From contig CALAIL010000047.1 in NCBI GenBank assembly GCA_937923255.1, positions 1-64,000 on the forward strand: a DNA stretch of 64,000 nucleotides. Direction: 5' to 3'. Shown here in pieces: positions 1-8,637 of this stretch (position 1 is the first letter of the stretch; every line of letters begins with the position of its first letter). The notes beneath the pieces were generated by a model. That model ran no database searches, was not told the origin of the DNA, and saw only the letters and a program-made list of their open reading frames with translations. The translations under genes and the position numbers were made by a program. Origin of the DNA: an uncultured Propionivibrio sp. (GTDB lineage: Bacteria > Pseudomonadota > Gammaproteobacteria > Burkholderiales > Rhodocyclaceae).

Positions 1-37
1 GAAGGAAAAAGCCGCGCCAACGGGGGCCGAACCGTGA
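1..37 (+). CDS. possible 3' tail of an upstream gene (partial)
   Basis: Reading from base 2, eleven sense codons (KEKAAPTGAEP) run into a TGA at 35-37. The Ala/Pro/Glu-rich composition resembles the disordered end of a protein, so an upstream plus-strand gene may end here. Only about 12 codons are visible and the other frames also close soon, so this is a weak inference. Confidence 0.2.
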   Translation, partial: KEKAAPTGAEP

Positions 38-52
38 GAGTGTGAGAAATGT

Positions 53-128
53 GGGCTAGCGGGCAGCCCCTCCGGAGATGCCCGTTTTACGCGGGGTTCG
101 GGGCAGGCATTGTTGCCGGTCTTCAGTC
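53..128. repeat. 76-bp direct repeat, copy 1 (contains a 40-bp family unit)
   Basis: This segment recurs at 474-549 with 68 of 76 bases identical by my count. It contains the motif GGGCTAGCGGGCAGC followed by a unit that begins CCGGAGATGCCC near base 73. That unit belongs to the 40-bp repeat family also seen at 372-549, 37000-37075, 52411-52565, 52770-52945 and 56661-56818. Confidence 0.85.
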
Positions 129-371
129 ACTGGAACTTTGCCTTCGCTTTTTTCGCGGCCGCGTTGGCAAGCGCTGGTTCGTGGCAACGGCGACGAGAAA
201 CGCTGCTTGTTCTGCGGCGATGCTGTTGCGCTGCCTTATCCGCGTGTTCCGGCGGTAATGCGCAGTTGGCTGGAATTGGCTAGATCGGCCGGCCCGGACC
301 CTGCGTCTTTTGAGCGTTCCAGCCCGGTCGCTTCCAAAACTCGTGTCAGTCGGGCGTTTGCCGGCAGGTAG
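129..371. other. intergenic, no gene recognised
   Basis: This stretch lies between the two copies of the 76-bp repeat. Several short frames are open on both strands, but none shows a recognisable domain, a ribosome binding site or a signal peptide. I see nothing functional in it. Confidence 0.5.
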
Positions 372-549
372 GCTGAAAGTGCCCGTAAACAGTGGGATTG
401 AAGATAGGCAGCCCGGGAGCCCCTGTAAATACTGGGTTTGCGGATAGGTAGGTCTGGAGCACCCGTAAACACTGGGCTAGCGGGCAGCCCCTCCGGAGAT
501 GCCCATTTTACGCGGGGTTCCGAGTAGGCGTCGTTGCGGGTCTTCGGTC
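372..549. repeat. tandem array of four ~40-bp units, including copy 2 of the 76-bp repeat
   Basis: Units begin near 372, 412, 453 and 493, a period of 40-41 bases. Each carries a variant of the core CCCGTAAACACTGGG, or CCCATTTTACGCGGGG in the last unit. Units are clearly related but diverged, and no unique spacers separate them, which argues against CRISPR. The array lies downstream of gpsA, which ends at 622 on the minus strand. Confidence 0.85.
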
Positions 550-621
550 GCGGCAGCTGCGCTTCGGACGGTGATGCTTCACCCCGGCGCGGCGCGGCCT
601 ATGGGCCGGGGCGGCCGGTGA

Positions 622-1626
622 TTACAGCGCTTCTGTTTTAGGGTTGCGCTGCAATAACTGCGCGACGGTATCCACCGCCGGCTTGTCGTGATTCAGGATG
701 GCATCTACCGCCTGCGTGATCGGCATCTCGACCGCCAACCGCTCAGCAAGACGGATGAGCGCCTGCGCGGTATTGACGCCTTCGGCAACATGCCCAAGGT
801 CGGCAAGAATTTCTGGCAATTTTTTACCCGCAGCCAGCGCCAGCCCGACGCGCCGGTTACGTGAAAGGTCGCCCGTACACGTCAGCAGCAGGTCACCCAT
901 GCCGGTCAGACCCATAAAGGTTTCCGGCTGTCCGCCCAGGGCCATGCCTAAACGGGCGATCTCTGCCAGGCCGCGCGTGATCAGGGCTGCCCGTGCATTG
1001 TGGCCGAACCCCAGGCCGTCGCTGATGCCGGCAGCAATCGCGATGACATTCTTGACGGCGCCGCCGACTTCCGCGCCAGTCAGGTCGCTATTGGCGTAAA
1101 TGCGCAAATGCGGACTATGCAACGCGGCGGCCGTTTGTTGTGCAAATGCGAGAGTGTTGGCAGCAAGCGTCAGCGCAGTCGGCAAGCCCCGTGCAACCTC
1201 CTGGGCAAAACTCGGGCCGCTCAGGACACCATAACGTCCGTCTCCGGAAGCGCCCGTTCCCGCCAATTCCTCATTGACGATCTGATGGGGGAGACAAGCG
1301 GTTTCCGACTCCAGACCTTTACAGACCCAGAGCAGCGGCCCGGCGTAATGGAGATCGCGCAAACGGCGCAAGAGCGGCCGTAAGCCGGCAAGCGGCACGG
1401 CCAATATCAGCAGATCGGTCTCGGCAATTGCGGCAGAGAAATCCGCCTCGATATTGAGCGCCTCGGGTAAGCGGCAGTCGGGAAGATAGCGTTGATTTTC
1501 CCGGATCGTTGCCAGTCTGCGCGCAGCATGGGCATCCCGCGCCCACAAGGTGGTGTGATGTCTGGCGCAGAAGGTGATGGCGAGCGCCGTGCCCCAGGCG
1601 CCGGCACCCGCAACCGTAAGGCGCAA
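622..1626 (-). CDS. gpsA: glycerol-3-phosphate dehydrogenase [NAD(P)+]
   Basis: GpsA is a cytoplasmic enzyme that reduces dihydroxyacetone phosphate to sn-glycerol 3-phosphate, the backbone for phospholipids. The 334-residue protein has the usual family length. It begins with a Rossmann dinucleotide-binding motif (GAGAWGTA, residues 7-14). A conserved SGPSFAQEVARG segment lies near residue 140, and the catalytic-lysine region GGAVKNVIAIAAG lies near residue 190. It is the last gene of a minus-strand cluster (rhodanese, grxC, secB, SH3 protein, gpsA) that is conserved in Betaproteobacteria. The stop of the upstream SH3 gene is only 3 bases before its start, so translational coupling is likely. 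Confidence 0.97.
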   Translation of the reverse strand: MRLTVAGAGAWGTALAITFCARHHTTLWARDAHAARRLATIRENQRYLPDCRLPEALNIEADFSAAIAETDLLILAVPLAGLRPLLRRLRDLHYAGPLLWVCKGLESETACLPHQIVNEELAGTGASGDGRYGVLSGPSFAQEVARGLPTALTLAANTLAFAQQTAAALHSPHLRIYANSDLTGAEVGGAVKNVIAIAAGISDGLGFGHNARAALITRGLAEIARLGMALGGQPETFMGLTGMGDLLLTCTGDLSRNRRVGLALAAGKKLPEILADLGHVAEGVNTAQALIRLAERLAVEMPITQAVDAILNHDKPAVDTVAQLLQRNPKTEAL

Positions 1627-1629
1627 AAC

Positions 1630-2085
1630 CTAGACGCCCCAGATCTGGTTCGTGCGCACGTAACCAGACTGGCCGTCACGATGACGCACCTTGACCCACC
1701 CGCCCGGTGCCGTCTCCTGGTAGTCGAGCGAGACTTTCTGCTCGGCTGAAAATACCAGCGGCGCGCTCGCGTCCGGACGCTCGCGAATTTCGGCGTGCGT
1801 GGCCGTCACGATGACGGTACGCCGACCCGACAGATGTTTTTTCTCGATCCAGGCCAAACCGCCGTCAGCATCACGTACTTTGACCCATGCCTCGAGGTTG
1901 ACGACCTGTTCTACGGGGGTACCGCGCCTAATGACGAACAGCTTTTTGCCGCGCTGCGAGGGTGCGTCATACAGGATGGCCGCCGTATCGACCGTTTGGA
2001 AATCGGCGGCAAAAACGGGCGAAGCAACAGGCAGCGCACAACATACGGCCAATAGCAGCGGTATACGTTTCGTCACAGGTTTCAT
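1630..2085 (-). CDS. secreted bacterial SH3-domain protein
   Basis: A 151-residue protein with an N-terminal signal peptide (KRIPLLLAVCCALPVASPVFA, cleaved before DFQTV), so it is probably periplasmic. Two SH3_3-like modules follow, one at about residues 30-85 and one at 90-150. Both show the typical WVKVRDADGG / WVKVRHRDGQSGYV strands. SH3 domains of this kind often bind peptidoglycan or proteins, but no partner can be named here. The frame stays open upstream to 2322, but the ATG at 2085 directly precedes the signal peptide and has a GAAAGAA-type purine stretch upstream. It lies between secB and gpsA, its usual position in betaproteobacterial genomes. Confidence 0.85.
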   Translation of the reverse strand: MKPVTKRIPLLLAVCCALPVASPVFAADFQTVDTAAILYDAPSQRGKKLFVIRRGTPVEQVVNLEAWVKVRDADGGLAWIEKKHLSGRRTVIVTATHAEIRERPDASAPLVFSAEQKVSLDYQETAPGGWVKVRHRDGQSGYVRTNQIWGV

Positions 2086-2150
2086 TGCAGTTCTTTCATC
2101 GAATGCCACTATGGAGAAAGCTCTCACCACTCCGCCAGGCGGCCGAAAAA

Positions 2151-2636
2151 TCAAGGGGTCGGCTCTGTCGCGCCATTGGCGGCTTTTTGCGCCTGTTCCT
2201 GCTGCTGCGCGGCATAGAGCGCCTCGAAATTGACCGGCTGAAGAATGACCGGCGCGAAGCCGGCGCGCGCAACCGTATCGGAAATCACTTCTCGTGCGTA
2301 AGGGAACAGGATGTTCGGGCAAGCGATCGAGAGCAACGGCTCGAGATTTTCTTCCGGAACGTTACGGATAAGGAAAATGCCCGACTGGCTGATTTCCACA
2401 AGAAATACGGTTTTTTCGCCAATTTTGGCCGTCACCGTCACGGTGAGCGTACTCTCAAAAGCCTCGTCGGACAGGTGCTGCGCTTTGGTTTGCAATTGCA
2501 GAGCAACTTCAGGCGCCTGATTTTCAAGGAAAATGGCCGGCGCGTTTGGCACTTCCACCGAAAGATCCTTGATATACAGTTTTTCAATGGCAAATGCCGG
2601 GGTTTCTTGTGCTGCGGGTTCTTGTTCCGTAGTCAT
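2151..2636 (-). CDS. secB: protein-export chaperone SecB
   Basis: SecB is a cytosolic tetrameric chaperone that keeps precursor proteins unfolded and hands them to SecA for export through SecYEG. The 161-residue length is typical. Recognisable family segments include FAIEKLYIKDLSVEVPNAP near residue 15 and CPNILFPYAREVISD near residue 110, followed by the GFAPVILQPVNFEALY stretch near residue 125. The C-terminal tail is Gln/Ala-rich and poorly conserved, as is normal. It sits between grxC and the SH3 gene on the same strand, matching the grxC-secB-gpsA linkage known in proteobacteria. Confidence 0.97.
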   Translation of the reverse strand: MTTEQEPAAQETPAFAIEKLYIKDLSVEVPNAPAIFLENQAPEVALQLQTKAQHLSDEAFESTLTVTVTAKIGEKTVFLVEISQSGIFLIRNVPEENLEPLLSIACPNILFPYAREVISDTVARAGFAPVILQPVNFEALYAAQQQEQAQKAANGATEPTP

Positions 2637-2706
2637 GATGAAGGTTTCCTGTCAGATGGGAAAATAGGGCGTAAATACTCCAAAAGCCGCCGAGGCAGGC
2701 AGATGC

Positions 2707-2982
2707 TCAGGCCGGTGATTCCCCGGCAAGCAGCGGCGCCAGCTTGCCGGCCTGATCCAGCGCGGCAAGATCGTCGAAACCGCCTACATGGGTATCGCCG
2801 ATAAAAATTTGCGGCACGGTACGCCGTGAAGTGCGCGCAATCATTTCATCGCGCCGCGCCGGATCCAGATCGATACGTATTTTCTCGATTTCAGTGACGC
2901 CGCGCGCGCGCAGGAGTTGTTCGGCGCGCATGCAATAGGGACATACTCCCGTCGAATACATTACAACCTGAGGGGTACTCAT
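2707..2982 (-). CDS. grxC: glutaredoxin 3
   Basis: A 91-residue dithiol glutaredoxin that reduces protein disulfides and glutathione mixed disulfides in the cytoplasm. The redox motif CPYC is at about residues 14-17. The glutathione-binding TVPQIFIGDTHVGGFDD segment is near residue 54. The frame is open further upstream, but the ATG at 2982 overlaps the stop of the rhodanese gene as ATGA, a coupling arrangement that fixes this start. Downstream is secB, in the order common to proteobacteria. Confidence 0.96.
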   Translation of the reverse strand: MSTPQVVMYSTGVCPYCMRAEQLLRARGVTEIEKIRIDLDPARRDEMIARTSRRTVPQIFIGDTHVGGFDDLAALDQAGKLAPLLAGESPA

Positions 2983-3404
2983 TTTTTGCTTCCTTTCTTG
3001 AGTGGCATGCCGGCGCCGCGCCAGGCCGCAACGCCGCCTTCCAGAACGTAAACACGAGAAAAACCCAGTCCTGCGAGCTTTTTCCCCGCTTCGACCGAAC
3101 GCCCGCCCGACTGGCATACCAAAATAACTGGCGCGTCCTTGCGTTTTTCCAGATCGCCAAGACGCTGTTCGAGCTGCCCGAGGGGAATATTACGCGCCTG
3201 CGGTAAATGGCCTTCGACGTATTCCGACATTTCGCGGACATCGACGATCGCCGCATCCTCACGGTTGATCAGTTGTGTCGCACGCGCCGCATCGATCATG
3301 TACTTGGCGTCGGGACGGCGAAACGTCAAAAATAAAAAGAGGCTGCCGCTGATGGTGGCCATTGCGACATATAAAATATTCTGCTGAATAAATTCCAAAT
3401 CCAC
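2979..3404 (-). CDS. membrane-anchored rhodanese-like sulfurtransferase
   Basis: A 141-residue protein with one N-terminal membrane segment (about residues 8-27) followed by a single rhodanese domain. The active-site loop CQSGGR is near residue 96 and the domain also shows VDVREMSEYVEGHLPQA. Such proteins carry a cysteine persulfide and deliver sulfane sulfur; this one is similar in layout to E. coli YibN, which also sits beside grxC and secB. The physiological acceptor is unknown. It is the first gene of the minus-strand cluster, and its stop overlaps the grxC start by 4 bases. Confidence 0.9.
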   Translation of the reverse strand: MDLEFIQQNILYVAMATISGSLFLFLTFRRPDAKYMIDAARATQLINREDAAIVDVREMSEYVEGHLPQARNIPLGQLEQRLGDLEKRKDAPVILVCQSGGRSVEAGKKLAGLGFSRVYVLEGGVAAWRGAGMPLKKGSKK

Positions 3405-3642
3405 TCCCTAAATTCTTGTTAGCCAGATAGGCACTGAAAGCACGGCATGCAGGCTGAGGTCTGAAACCTGAAATATTTCCCGCCGCAGGCAAATTCCGCC
3501 CTACGAATCAAGATAAAAACGCATGGTCAGAAAGTACAGGCCCAGAGGAAAAATTTCCAGTCGGCGCAAACGCCTTGTTTGCGAAAAGCGTCGTGCCAAC
3601 GTTCGTTCAAAAAGTCAGTCCATTATAAAATATTTCCTGTTT

Positions 3643-5217
3643 ATGAGGCTGTTCCCCTCTACGCCATTCATCCGCATCATGCGCTTACTTCGCCTGACTT
3701 CCGCTGTATTGCCCGGCATGTTTCCTGCCGCAGGGCATGCGTTGTCTGTTCTCCGCACTTCATGCGGCGGCGTGGCGTGCTTGTTGTTGATGATTGCGCT
3801 TGCATTACAGACCTCTGTACCCGCTTTTGCCAAGGCGGACAATAACGCCAGAAAACCTGGGAAGAAAGTTATTACGACAAAGACGGTCGCCACAAAATCC
3901 GGCGTTAAAGCAGGCACCCGGGAAATAAAGCCGACACGAAAATCCTCGCCGGCAAAGGCCGTCTCTTCAACGCAGCAGGAAGTCTCCAGAAAGCAGGGAA
4001 ACTTACGTGAGCTACGCGGGCAACTCGAAGCGCTGCGCAAGGAAGTGGCACATACCGAGGACAAGCATGCCAGCGCGACCGACCAGTTGAAAAGCATCGA
4101 GAAAGAGATTTCCTCTAGCGAACGGGATCTGAGAACCCTGTCACTGCAACGCAGTAAATTGCAGGCAACGCTGAAAGCGCTCAACCAGCAGGCACACGAT
4201 CTGGAAAGCCAGTTGTCCGCCCAGCAGTCACAACTGGAACAACTCGTCTATCGCCAGTATCTGCAAGGCCACCCGGATGCGCTGCAAACCTTGCTGAATG
4301 GAAATGACCTTAATCAGTCGATGCGTGATCTGTACTACCTGTCAGCCGTCGGGCAAGCGCGCCGCGAAATGGTGGCGGATATCGAAACGACACTGAAGCG
4401 TAAACGCGATGTGGCCGAGACGACGCAGGCGCGCGCCAACGATCTGGCTACCGTTGAAAACCGGCATAAGCAGCAGCGTGACAAACTCGTCGTCCAGCAT
4501 GCACAACGCAAAATTGTCCTGGGTAAAATGGAAACGCAGCTTGCCGAACAGCGGCGAAAAATCGGGAATCTCGAACGCGATGAAAAGCAGCTATCGCAAT
4601 TAGTCGATCAACTGAATCGGGCAATCGCCGCCCAGGAAGCGGCCGCCCGCCGGGAAGCGGCGCGTCAGGCAGCCGCCCAACGCGAGGCGGCACGGCAGCA
4701 GGAAGAAGCGCGGCGTATGCAGCGGTCACGCCGTCCGGCGGGTACGCCGCCTGCCGAAGATAACGCGCCCGCTTCGACATCAGAAACCCGCGTCGCACAG
4801 GCGCCTGCATCGATGCCCACAAGCAATCTCACGCAAATGCGCGGACAGATGCGTCTGCCCGTACGCGGCACCGTCACCAACCGTTTCGGCGCCGCGCGGC
4901 CGGAAGGCGGCACATGGAAGGGCGTATTCATCCGCGCCGCCACAGGCAGCGATGTCAAAGCCATCGCCGGCGGGCGGGTTGTCTTTGCCGACTGGATGCG
5001 CGGTTTTGGCAATCTGCTGATTATTGACCACGGCAGGGGCTACCTGTCGATTTACGGCAATAATGACGCCTTGTTCAAACAGACCGGCGACACATTGCAC
5101 AGCGGTGATGTCATTGCATCGGCAGGAAGCAGCGGTGGCAACGCGGAATCCGGTTTATACTTCGAAATACGTCATCAGGGAAAACCGATTGACCCGTTGA
5201 GGTGGGTCAGCCTGTAA
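3643..5217 (+). CDS. envC: murein hydrolase activator EnvC-like, degenerate LytM protein
   Basis: About 524 residues from the chosen ATG. A hydrophobic segment (about residues 45-62) acts as a signal or anchor and precedes a Lys/Thr-rich linker. Long coiled coils follow at about 115-225 and 250-365, then a Pro/Ala/Arg linker and a C-terminal LytM/M23 domain (about 415-522). The usual zinc ligands are not conserved: GTWKGVFI replaces the HxGxD-type strand and YFEIRH replaces HxH. It is therefore expected to activate amidases at the septum, not cut peptidoglycan itself, as EnvC does. The start is uncertain: the frame is open from 3523 and ATGs at 3643 and 3679 are candidates without strong ribosome binding sites. 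ctpA follows 24 bases downstream, a conserved pairing. Confidence 0.9.
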   Translation: MRLFPSTPFIRIMRLLRLTSAVLPGMFPAAGHALSVLRTSCGGVACLLLMIALALQTSVPAFAKADNNARKPGKKVITTKTVATKSGVKAGTREIKPTRKSSPAKAVSSTQQEVSRKQGNLRELRGQLEALRKEVAHTEDKHASATDQLKSIEKEISSSERDLRTLSLQRSKLQATLKALNQQAHDLESQLSAQQSQLEQLVYRQYLQGHPDALQTLLNGNDLNQSMRDLYYLSAVGQARREMVADIETTLKRKRDVAETTQARANDLATVENRHKQQRDKLVVQHAQRKIVLGKMETQLAEQRRKIGNLERDEKQLSQLVDQLNRAIAAQEAAARREAARQAAAQREAARQQEEARRMQRSRRPAGTPPAEDNAPASTSETRVAQAPASMPTSNLTQMRGQMRLPVRGTVTNRFGAARPEGGTWKGVFIRAATGSDVKAIAGGRVVFADWMRGFGNLLIIDHGRGYLSIYGNNDALFKQTGDTLHSGDVIASAGSSGGNAESGLYFEIRHQGKPIDPLRWVSL

Positions 5218-5241
5218 TGACTTCGTTCTGGAGCAAAATTG

Positions 5242-6681
5242 ATGGGTAAATTGAAACACGCCGGTCTGGTCTGTGCAGGAATGCTGGGCGGCATCCTGAT
5301 TAGCCTGCAATTGCCGGCGCTGGCGGAAAAAGAAGATGTGCGCAATCGTTTGCCGATCGAAGATCTGCGCATCTTTGCCGAAGTATTCAATGCCATCAAG
5401 CAAGGCTATGTCGAAGAAGTCGATGACAAGAAACTGATTACGCACGCCATTAGCGGCATGCTGGGTAATCTCGACCCTCACTCGTCCTATCTTGATGCCG
5501 ACGCCTACAAGGAATTGCAGGTCGGAACGCAAGGTGAATTTGGCGGCCTCGGCATTGAAGTCGGCATGGAAGACGGCCTGGTCAAGGTTATCTCGCCTAT
5601 TGAGGATACGCCGGCTGATCGCGCCGGCATCAAGACGGGCGATTTGATCTTCAAGATCGATAACACTCTGGTCAAGGGGCTCACACTTTCCGACGCCGTC
5701 AAACGCATGCGCGGCAAGCCGAAAACCCGGATCAAGCTGTCGATCATGCGTAAAGGCGAGGTCAAGCCCATTGAGCTAACGCTGACACGCGAGATTATCA
5801 AGGTACGAAGCGTCAAATCCAAGCTCGTTGAAAAGGGCTATGGCTATCTGCGCATCACCTCTTTCCAGGAAAGCACGGGAGCCGTCGTCGCTAAGCATTT
5901 GACGGATTTGTACAAGGAGGGTGCGCTCAAAGGCCTGGTGCTCGACTTGCGCAACGACCCGGGCGGCCTGCTTAACTCCGCAGTCGGCGTTGCCGCGGCA
6001 TTCCTGCCGCCGAAATCGCTCGTCACTTCGACCGATGGCCGCGCGCCAGATTCCAAGCATAAATTCTTTGCTACGCCAGAGGATTATCTGCGCGGCACGC
6101 GTGATGACTACCTGAGAAATCTGCCGCCTGAGGTACGCAAAGTACCGATCGTCGTGCTGATCAACGGGGGGTCGGCCTCTGCCTCCGAAATTGTCGCCGG
6201 CGCTCTACAGGACCACAAGCGGGCAATCGTTATGGGCACAACCAGTTTCGGCAAGGGTTCTGTTCAAACCGTATTGCCGCTGCCCAGCAATACGGCGATT
6301 AAGCTGACAACGGCACGTTACTTCACGCCATCGGGACGCTCGATTCAGGCCAAAGGCATCGAGCCGGACATCGTTGTCGAGGAAAGCCCCAATGGAAATT
6401 CGAATTCCTCCATGCGTTTGCGCGAGGCCGATCTCGAACACCATCTGGCAAACGGTAAGGAAGAAAAAGCACAAACACCAGCGCCAGACAAATCACCACA
6501 GAATAAAACGTCGGAAAAAACCAAGTCTTCTTCGCCGAAGAACGATAAGGATGACAACAGTCGCTCCGACGATCAGGATGATGCGCCGATCACGACGCGG
6601 GAACTGGCTTCGAAGAAAGATTACCAGTTCATGCAGGCGCTCAATTTGCTCAAGGGCTTACAAATCATTCAGCCGAGATAA
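5242..6681 (+). CDS. ctpA: carboxyl-terminal processing protease (S41 family)
   Basis: A periplasmic serine protease of 479 residues that trims proteins from their C-termini. The order is signal segment (1-28), PDZ domain (about 100-180) and S41 catalytic domain (190-380). The catalytic serine lies in GGSASASEIV (Ser313) and the catalytic lysine in SFGKGSVQ (Lys338). A Ser/Lys/Asp-rich tail of about 60 residues follows near 395-455, before a final short helix. The ATG at 5242 has GGAG eight bases upstream; an in-frame TTG one codon earlier is less likely. It is co-directional with envC, whose activator role in cell-wall splitting suits a shared envelope function. Confidence 0.96.
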   Translation: MGKLKHAGLVCAGMLGGILISLQLPALAEKEDVRNRLPIEDLRIFAEVFNAIKQGYVEEVDDKKLITHAISGMLGNLDPHSSYLDADAYKELQVGTQGEFGGLGIEVGMEDGLVKVISPIEDTPADRAGIKTGDLIFKIDNTLVKGLTLSDAVKRMRGKPKTRIKLSIMRKGEVKPIELTLTREIIKVRSVKSKLVEKGYGYLRITSFQESTGAVVAKHLTDLYKEGALKGLVLDLRNDPGGLLNSAVGVAAAFLPPKSLVTSTDGRAPDSKHKFFATPEDYLRGTRDDYLRNLPPEVRKVPIVVLINGGSASASEIVAGALQDHKRAIVMGTTSFGKGSVQTVLPLPSNTAIKLTTARYFTPSGRSIQAKGIEPDIVVEESPNGNSNSSMRLREADLEHHLANGKEEKAQTPAPDKSPQNKTSEKTKSSSPKNDKDDNSRSDDQDDAPITTRELASKKDYQFMQALNLLKGLQIIQPR

Positions 6682-6704
6682 AAAAGCGACCGTTCCGCTG
6701 ACCA

Positions 6705-6780
6705 TACCGGCAGAAAACGCCGGTAAATTCGAGGATGTTGAGATCAGGCGGAATAGAGGAAGGTAGGCCAGACCTGATCT
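6705..6780. repeat. two inverted repeats between the convergent ctpA and ribD
   Basis: The 252-base gap 6682-6933 separates two genes that converge. TACCGGC (6705-6711) pairs with GCCGGTA (6719-6725) around a 7-base loop. AGATCAGG (6741-6748) pairs with CCTGATCT (6773-6780) around 24 bases. Neither has a T-run, so they are weak candidates for termination or mRNA protection. No gene is visible in the rest of the gap. Confidence 0.4.
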
Positions 6781-6933
6781 ATGCCTGCACTGCGCGCCCA
6801 GGTTAATAGCTAGACGCCCGTCGCTCGCCCGAAGGTGCATGGCTTGTGCGTAATGTCCGCTTTACGCACGCCTTGCTGTCTGTGTCGCAAAATTTTTACA
6901 CCGTTTACGCAGCGCCTTCAGGGATCTTTCGTT

Positions 6934-8019
6934 TCAGGCCAAACGCGCTAGCAAGCGTAGGTCTTCGCCGATTTGTCGCCATTCACGCACAGCAAGCACC
7001 TTCTTCGCCCCTAATGATGCAAGCGCGGGCAGGTCAAACAGGCCGCGGGCACAGTTTCCAATCAGGCAAGGCGCCAGATAAAGCAGCAGTTCATCGACCA
7101 GACCGCTATCGAGCAGCGCACCATTGAGCGTGCTTCCCGCTTCGACATGTAGCTCATTGATGCCGCGTCGTCCAAGTTCAAGCATCAATGCGTTCAGGTC
7201 GATCCGCCCGTTCCGATCGGGGAGAACAAGCACTTCCGCGCCACAGCCGCGTAATCTGTCGATGCGTTCGGCTGCCCCCGTAGCGGTGACGATCAGCACT
7301 GAATTTCCGTCGAACAGGCGTGCTTGCGGCGAGAGTTCGAGCTGGCTGTCAACAACGATCTTCAGCGGCTGGCGGGACGTATCGAGACCACGTACGGTCA
7401 ATTGCGGGTCGTCACAGCGAACAGTGCCGATGCCCGTCAGAATGGCGCAGGCACGAGCCCGCCAGCGATGTCCATCCTGACGCGCGGCATTCCCCGTAAT
7501 CCATTGACTCTGGCCGTCATTCAACGCGGTTTTTCCATCAAGACTGGCAGCGGCTTTCAGCCGCACCCAGGGCCGGCCGCGTGTCATACGGCTGACAAAA
7601 CCGATATTGAGTTCTCGCGCCTCCTCTTCCAGCAAGCCACAGACGGTCGTAATACCGGCGGCCTCCAGCCGGGCCAGTCCGCGTCCGGATACCAGCGGAT
7701 TGGGATCCGCCATGGCGACGACAGCGCGTCGAATGCCGGCGGCCATCAATGCCTCGGCACAAGGCGGCGTACGCCCGTAATGGCTGCAGGGTTCCAGCGT
7801 TACATAAGCAGTTGCGCCATGCGCCGCATTGCCCGCAGCCTGCAAGGCGCGGATTTCCGCATGCGCCTCACCGGCCTTTTCGTGCCAGCCTTCACCAACG
7901 ATTTTGCCGTGATTGACAATGACGCAACCAACGCGCGGATTGGGCGTCGTCGTCAATAAGCCATGTTCAGCCAGGCGCAGGGCGCGCGCCATCAGAAGGT
8001 GATCTTCAGGAGTCAACAT
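6934..8019 (-). CDS. ribD: bifunctional riboflavin biosynthesis deaminase/reductase RibD
   Basis: RibD carries out the second and third steps of riboflavin synthesis: deamination of the diaminopyrimidine, then reduction of the ribosyl side chain with NADPH. The 361-residue protein has an N-terminal cytidine-deaminase-like domain with zinc ligands His53-Ala-Glu55, Cys78 and Cys87. A C-terminal RibD_C reductase domain (about 145-355) includes VRLKAAASLDGKTA and INELHVEAGSTLNGALL. It is the third gene of glyA-nrdR-ribD on the minus strand, 47 bases after nrdR. That linkage is common in Betaproteobacteria. Confidence 0.97.
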   Translation of the reverse strand: MLTPEDHLLMARALRLAEHGLLTTTPNPRVGCVIVNHGKIVGEGWHEKAGEAHAEIRALQAAGNAAHGATAYVTLEPCSHYGRTPPCAEALMAAGIRRAVVAMADPNPLVSGRGLARLEAAGITTVCGLLEEEARELNIGFVSRMTRGRPWVRLKAAASLDGKTALNDGQSQWITGNAARQDGHRWRARACAILTGIGTVRCDDPQLTVRGLDTSRQPLKIVVDSQLELSPQARLFDGNSVLIVTATGAAERIDRLRGCGAEVLVLPDRNGRIDLNALMLELGRRGINELHVEAGSTLNGALLDSGLVDELLLYLAPCLIGNCARGLFDLPALASLGAKKVLAVREWRQIGEDLRLLARLA

Positions 8020-8066
8020 GGCGGGTTGTCAATGGCGAAGATACGCCGCAATTGCCGGGCTGCGCG

Positions 8067-8516
8067 TTATGGTGAGACTTCGCGGATAATGTTTGTAAAT
8101 TCATCCACGTCTTCGAAATTCCGATAGACCGAGGCAAAACGAACGTAGGCGACTTTATCGAGCTTTTTGAGTTCACGCATGACCAATTCGCCAATCTTCT
8201 CCGAAATGACTTCGCGTTCGCCAAACGTGAGTAGTTTCTCCTCAATCCTGATGATTGCCGCATCGACGGCCTCTACCGTCACCGGACGTTTGCGCAATGC
8301 CAGCCAAAGGCTGGCAGAGAGCTTCTCACGATCGTAATCGACGCGCGAGCCATTGCGCTTGACGACTTGCGGCAAACGGATTTCAGCACGCTCATAGGTC
8401 GAGAAGCGTTTGTCGCAACGCAGGCAACGGCGGCGGCGGCGAATGATGTCACCGTCGTCATTGATACGGGTATCGGCAACCGCCGTCTCGGCAGCTCCGC
8501 AGAATGGGCATTTCAT
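8067..8516 (-). CDS. nrdR: transcriptional repressor NrdR
   Basis: NrdR represses ribonucleotide reductase genes in response to ATP/dATP. The 149-residue length is standard. A zinc ribbon uses Cys3, Cys6, Cys31 and Cys34 (CPFC and CLRC), followed by the Arg-rich [18 protein letters not shown] segment split across 26-43. An ATP-cone domain occupies about 46-136. It lies between glyA and ribD, as in many proteobacteria. No ribonucleotide reductase gene is in the window, so its target operators are elsewhere. Confidence 0.97.
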   Translation of the reverse strand: MKCPFCGAAETAVADTRINDDGDIIRRRRRCLRCDKRFSTYERAEIRLPQVVKRNGSRVDYDREKLSASLWLALRKRPVTVEAVDAAIIRIEEKLLTFGEREVISEKIGELVMRELKKLDKVAYVRFASVYRNFEDVDEFTNIIREVSP

Positions 8517-8637
8517 GAGAAGTCAGCGAAATCGGATAAGAGCAGGCCCGCGGGTAAGTCGATCATGCCGAATCTGCTTTTACGTAATGATCGACATAGC
8601 AAGCCGGCATGACCAGACCATTTATAGACCACAACGA

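Noticed and set aside
372..549. Possible CRISPR array in the repeat region
   Set aside because: The units are contiguous and diverged with no unique spacers, and no cas gene is present. The same applies to the arrays at 52411, 52770 and 56661.
3523..3642. N-terminal extension of EnvC from the ATG at 3523
   Set aside because: It is strongly basic, precedes the signal segment by about 85 residues and overlaps the likely promoter, so a start at 3643 or 3679 is preferred.
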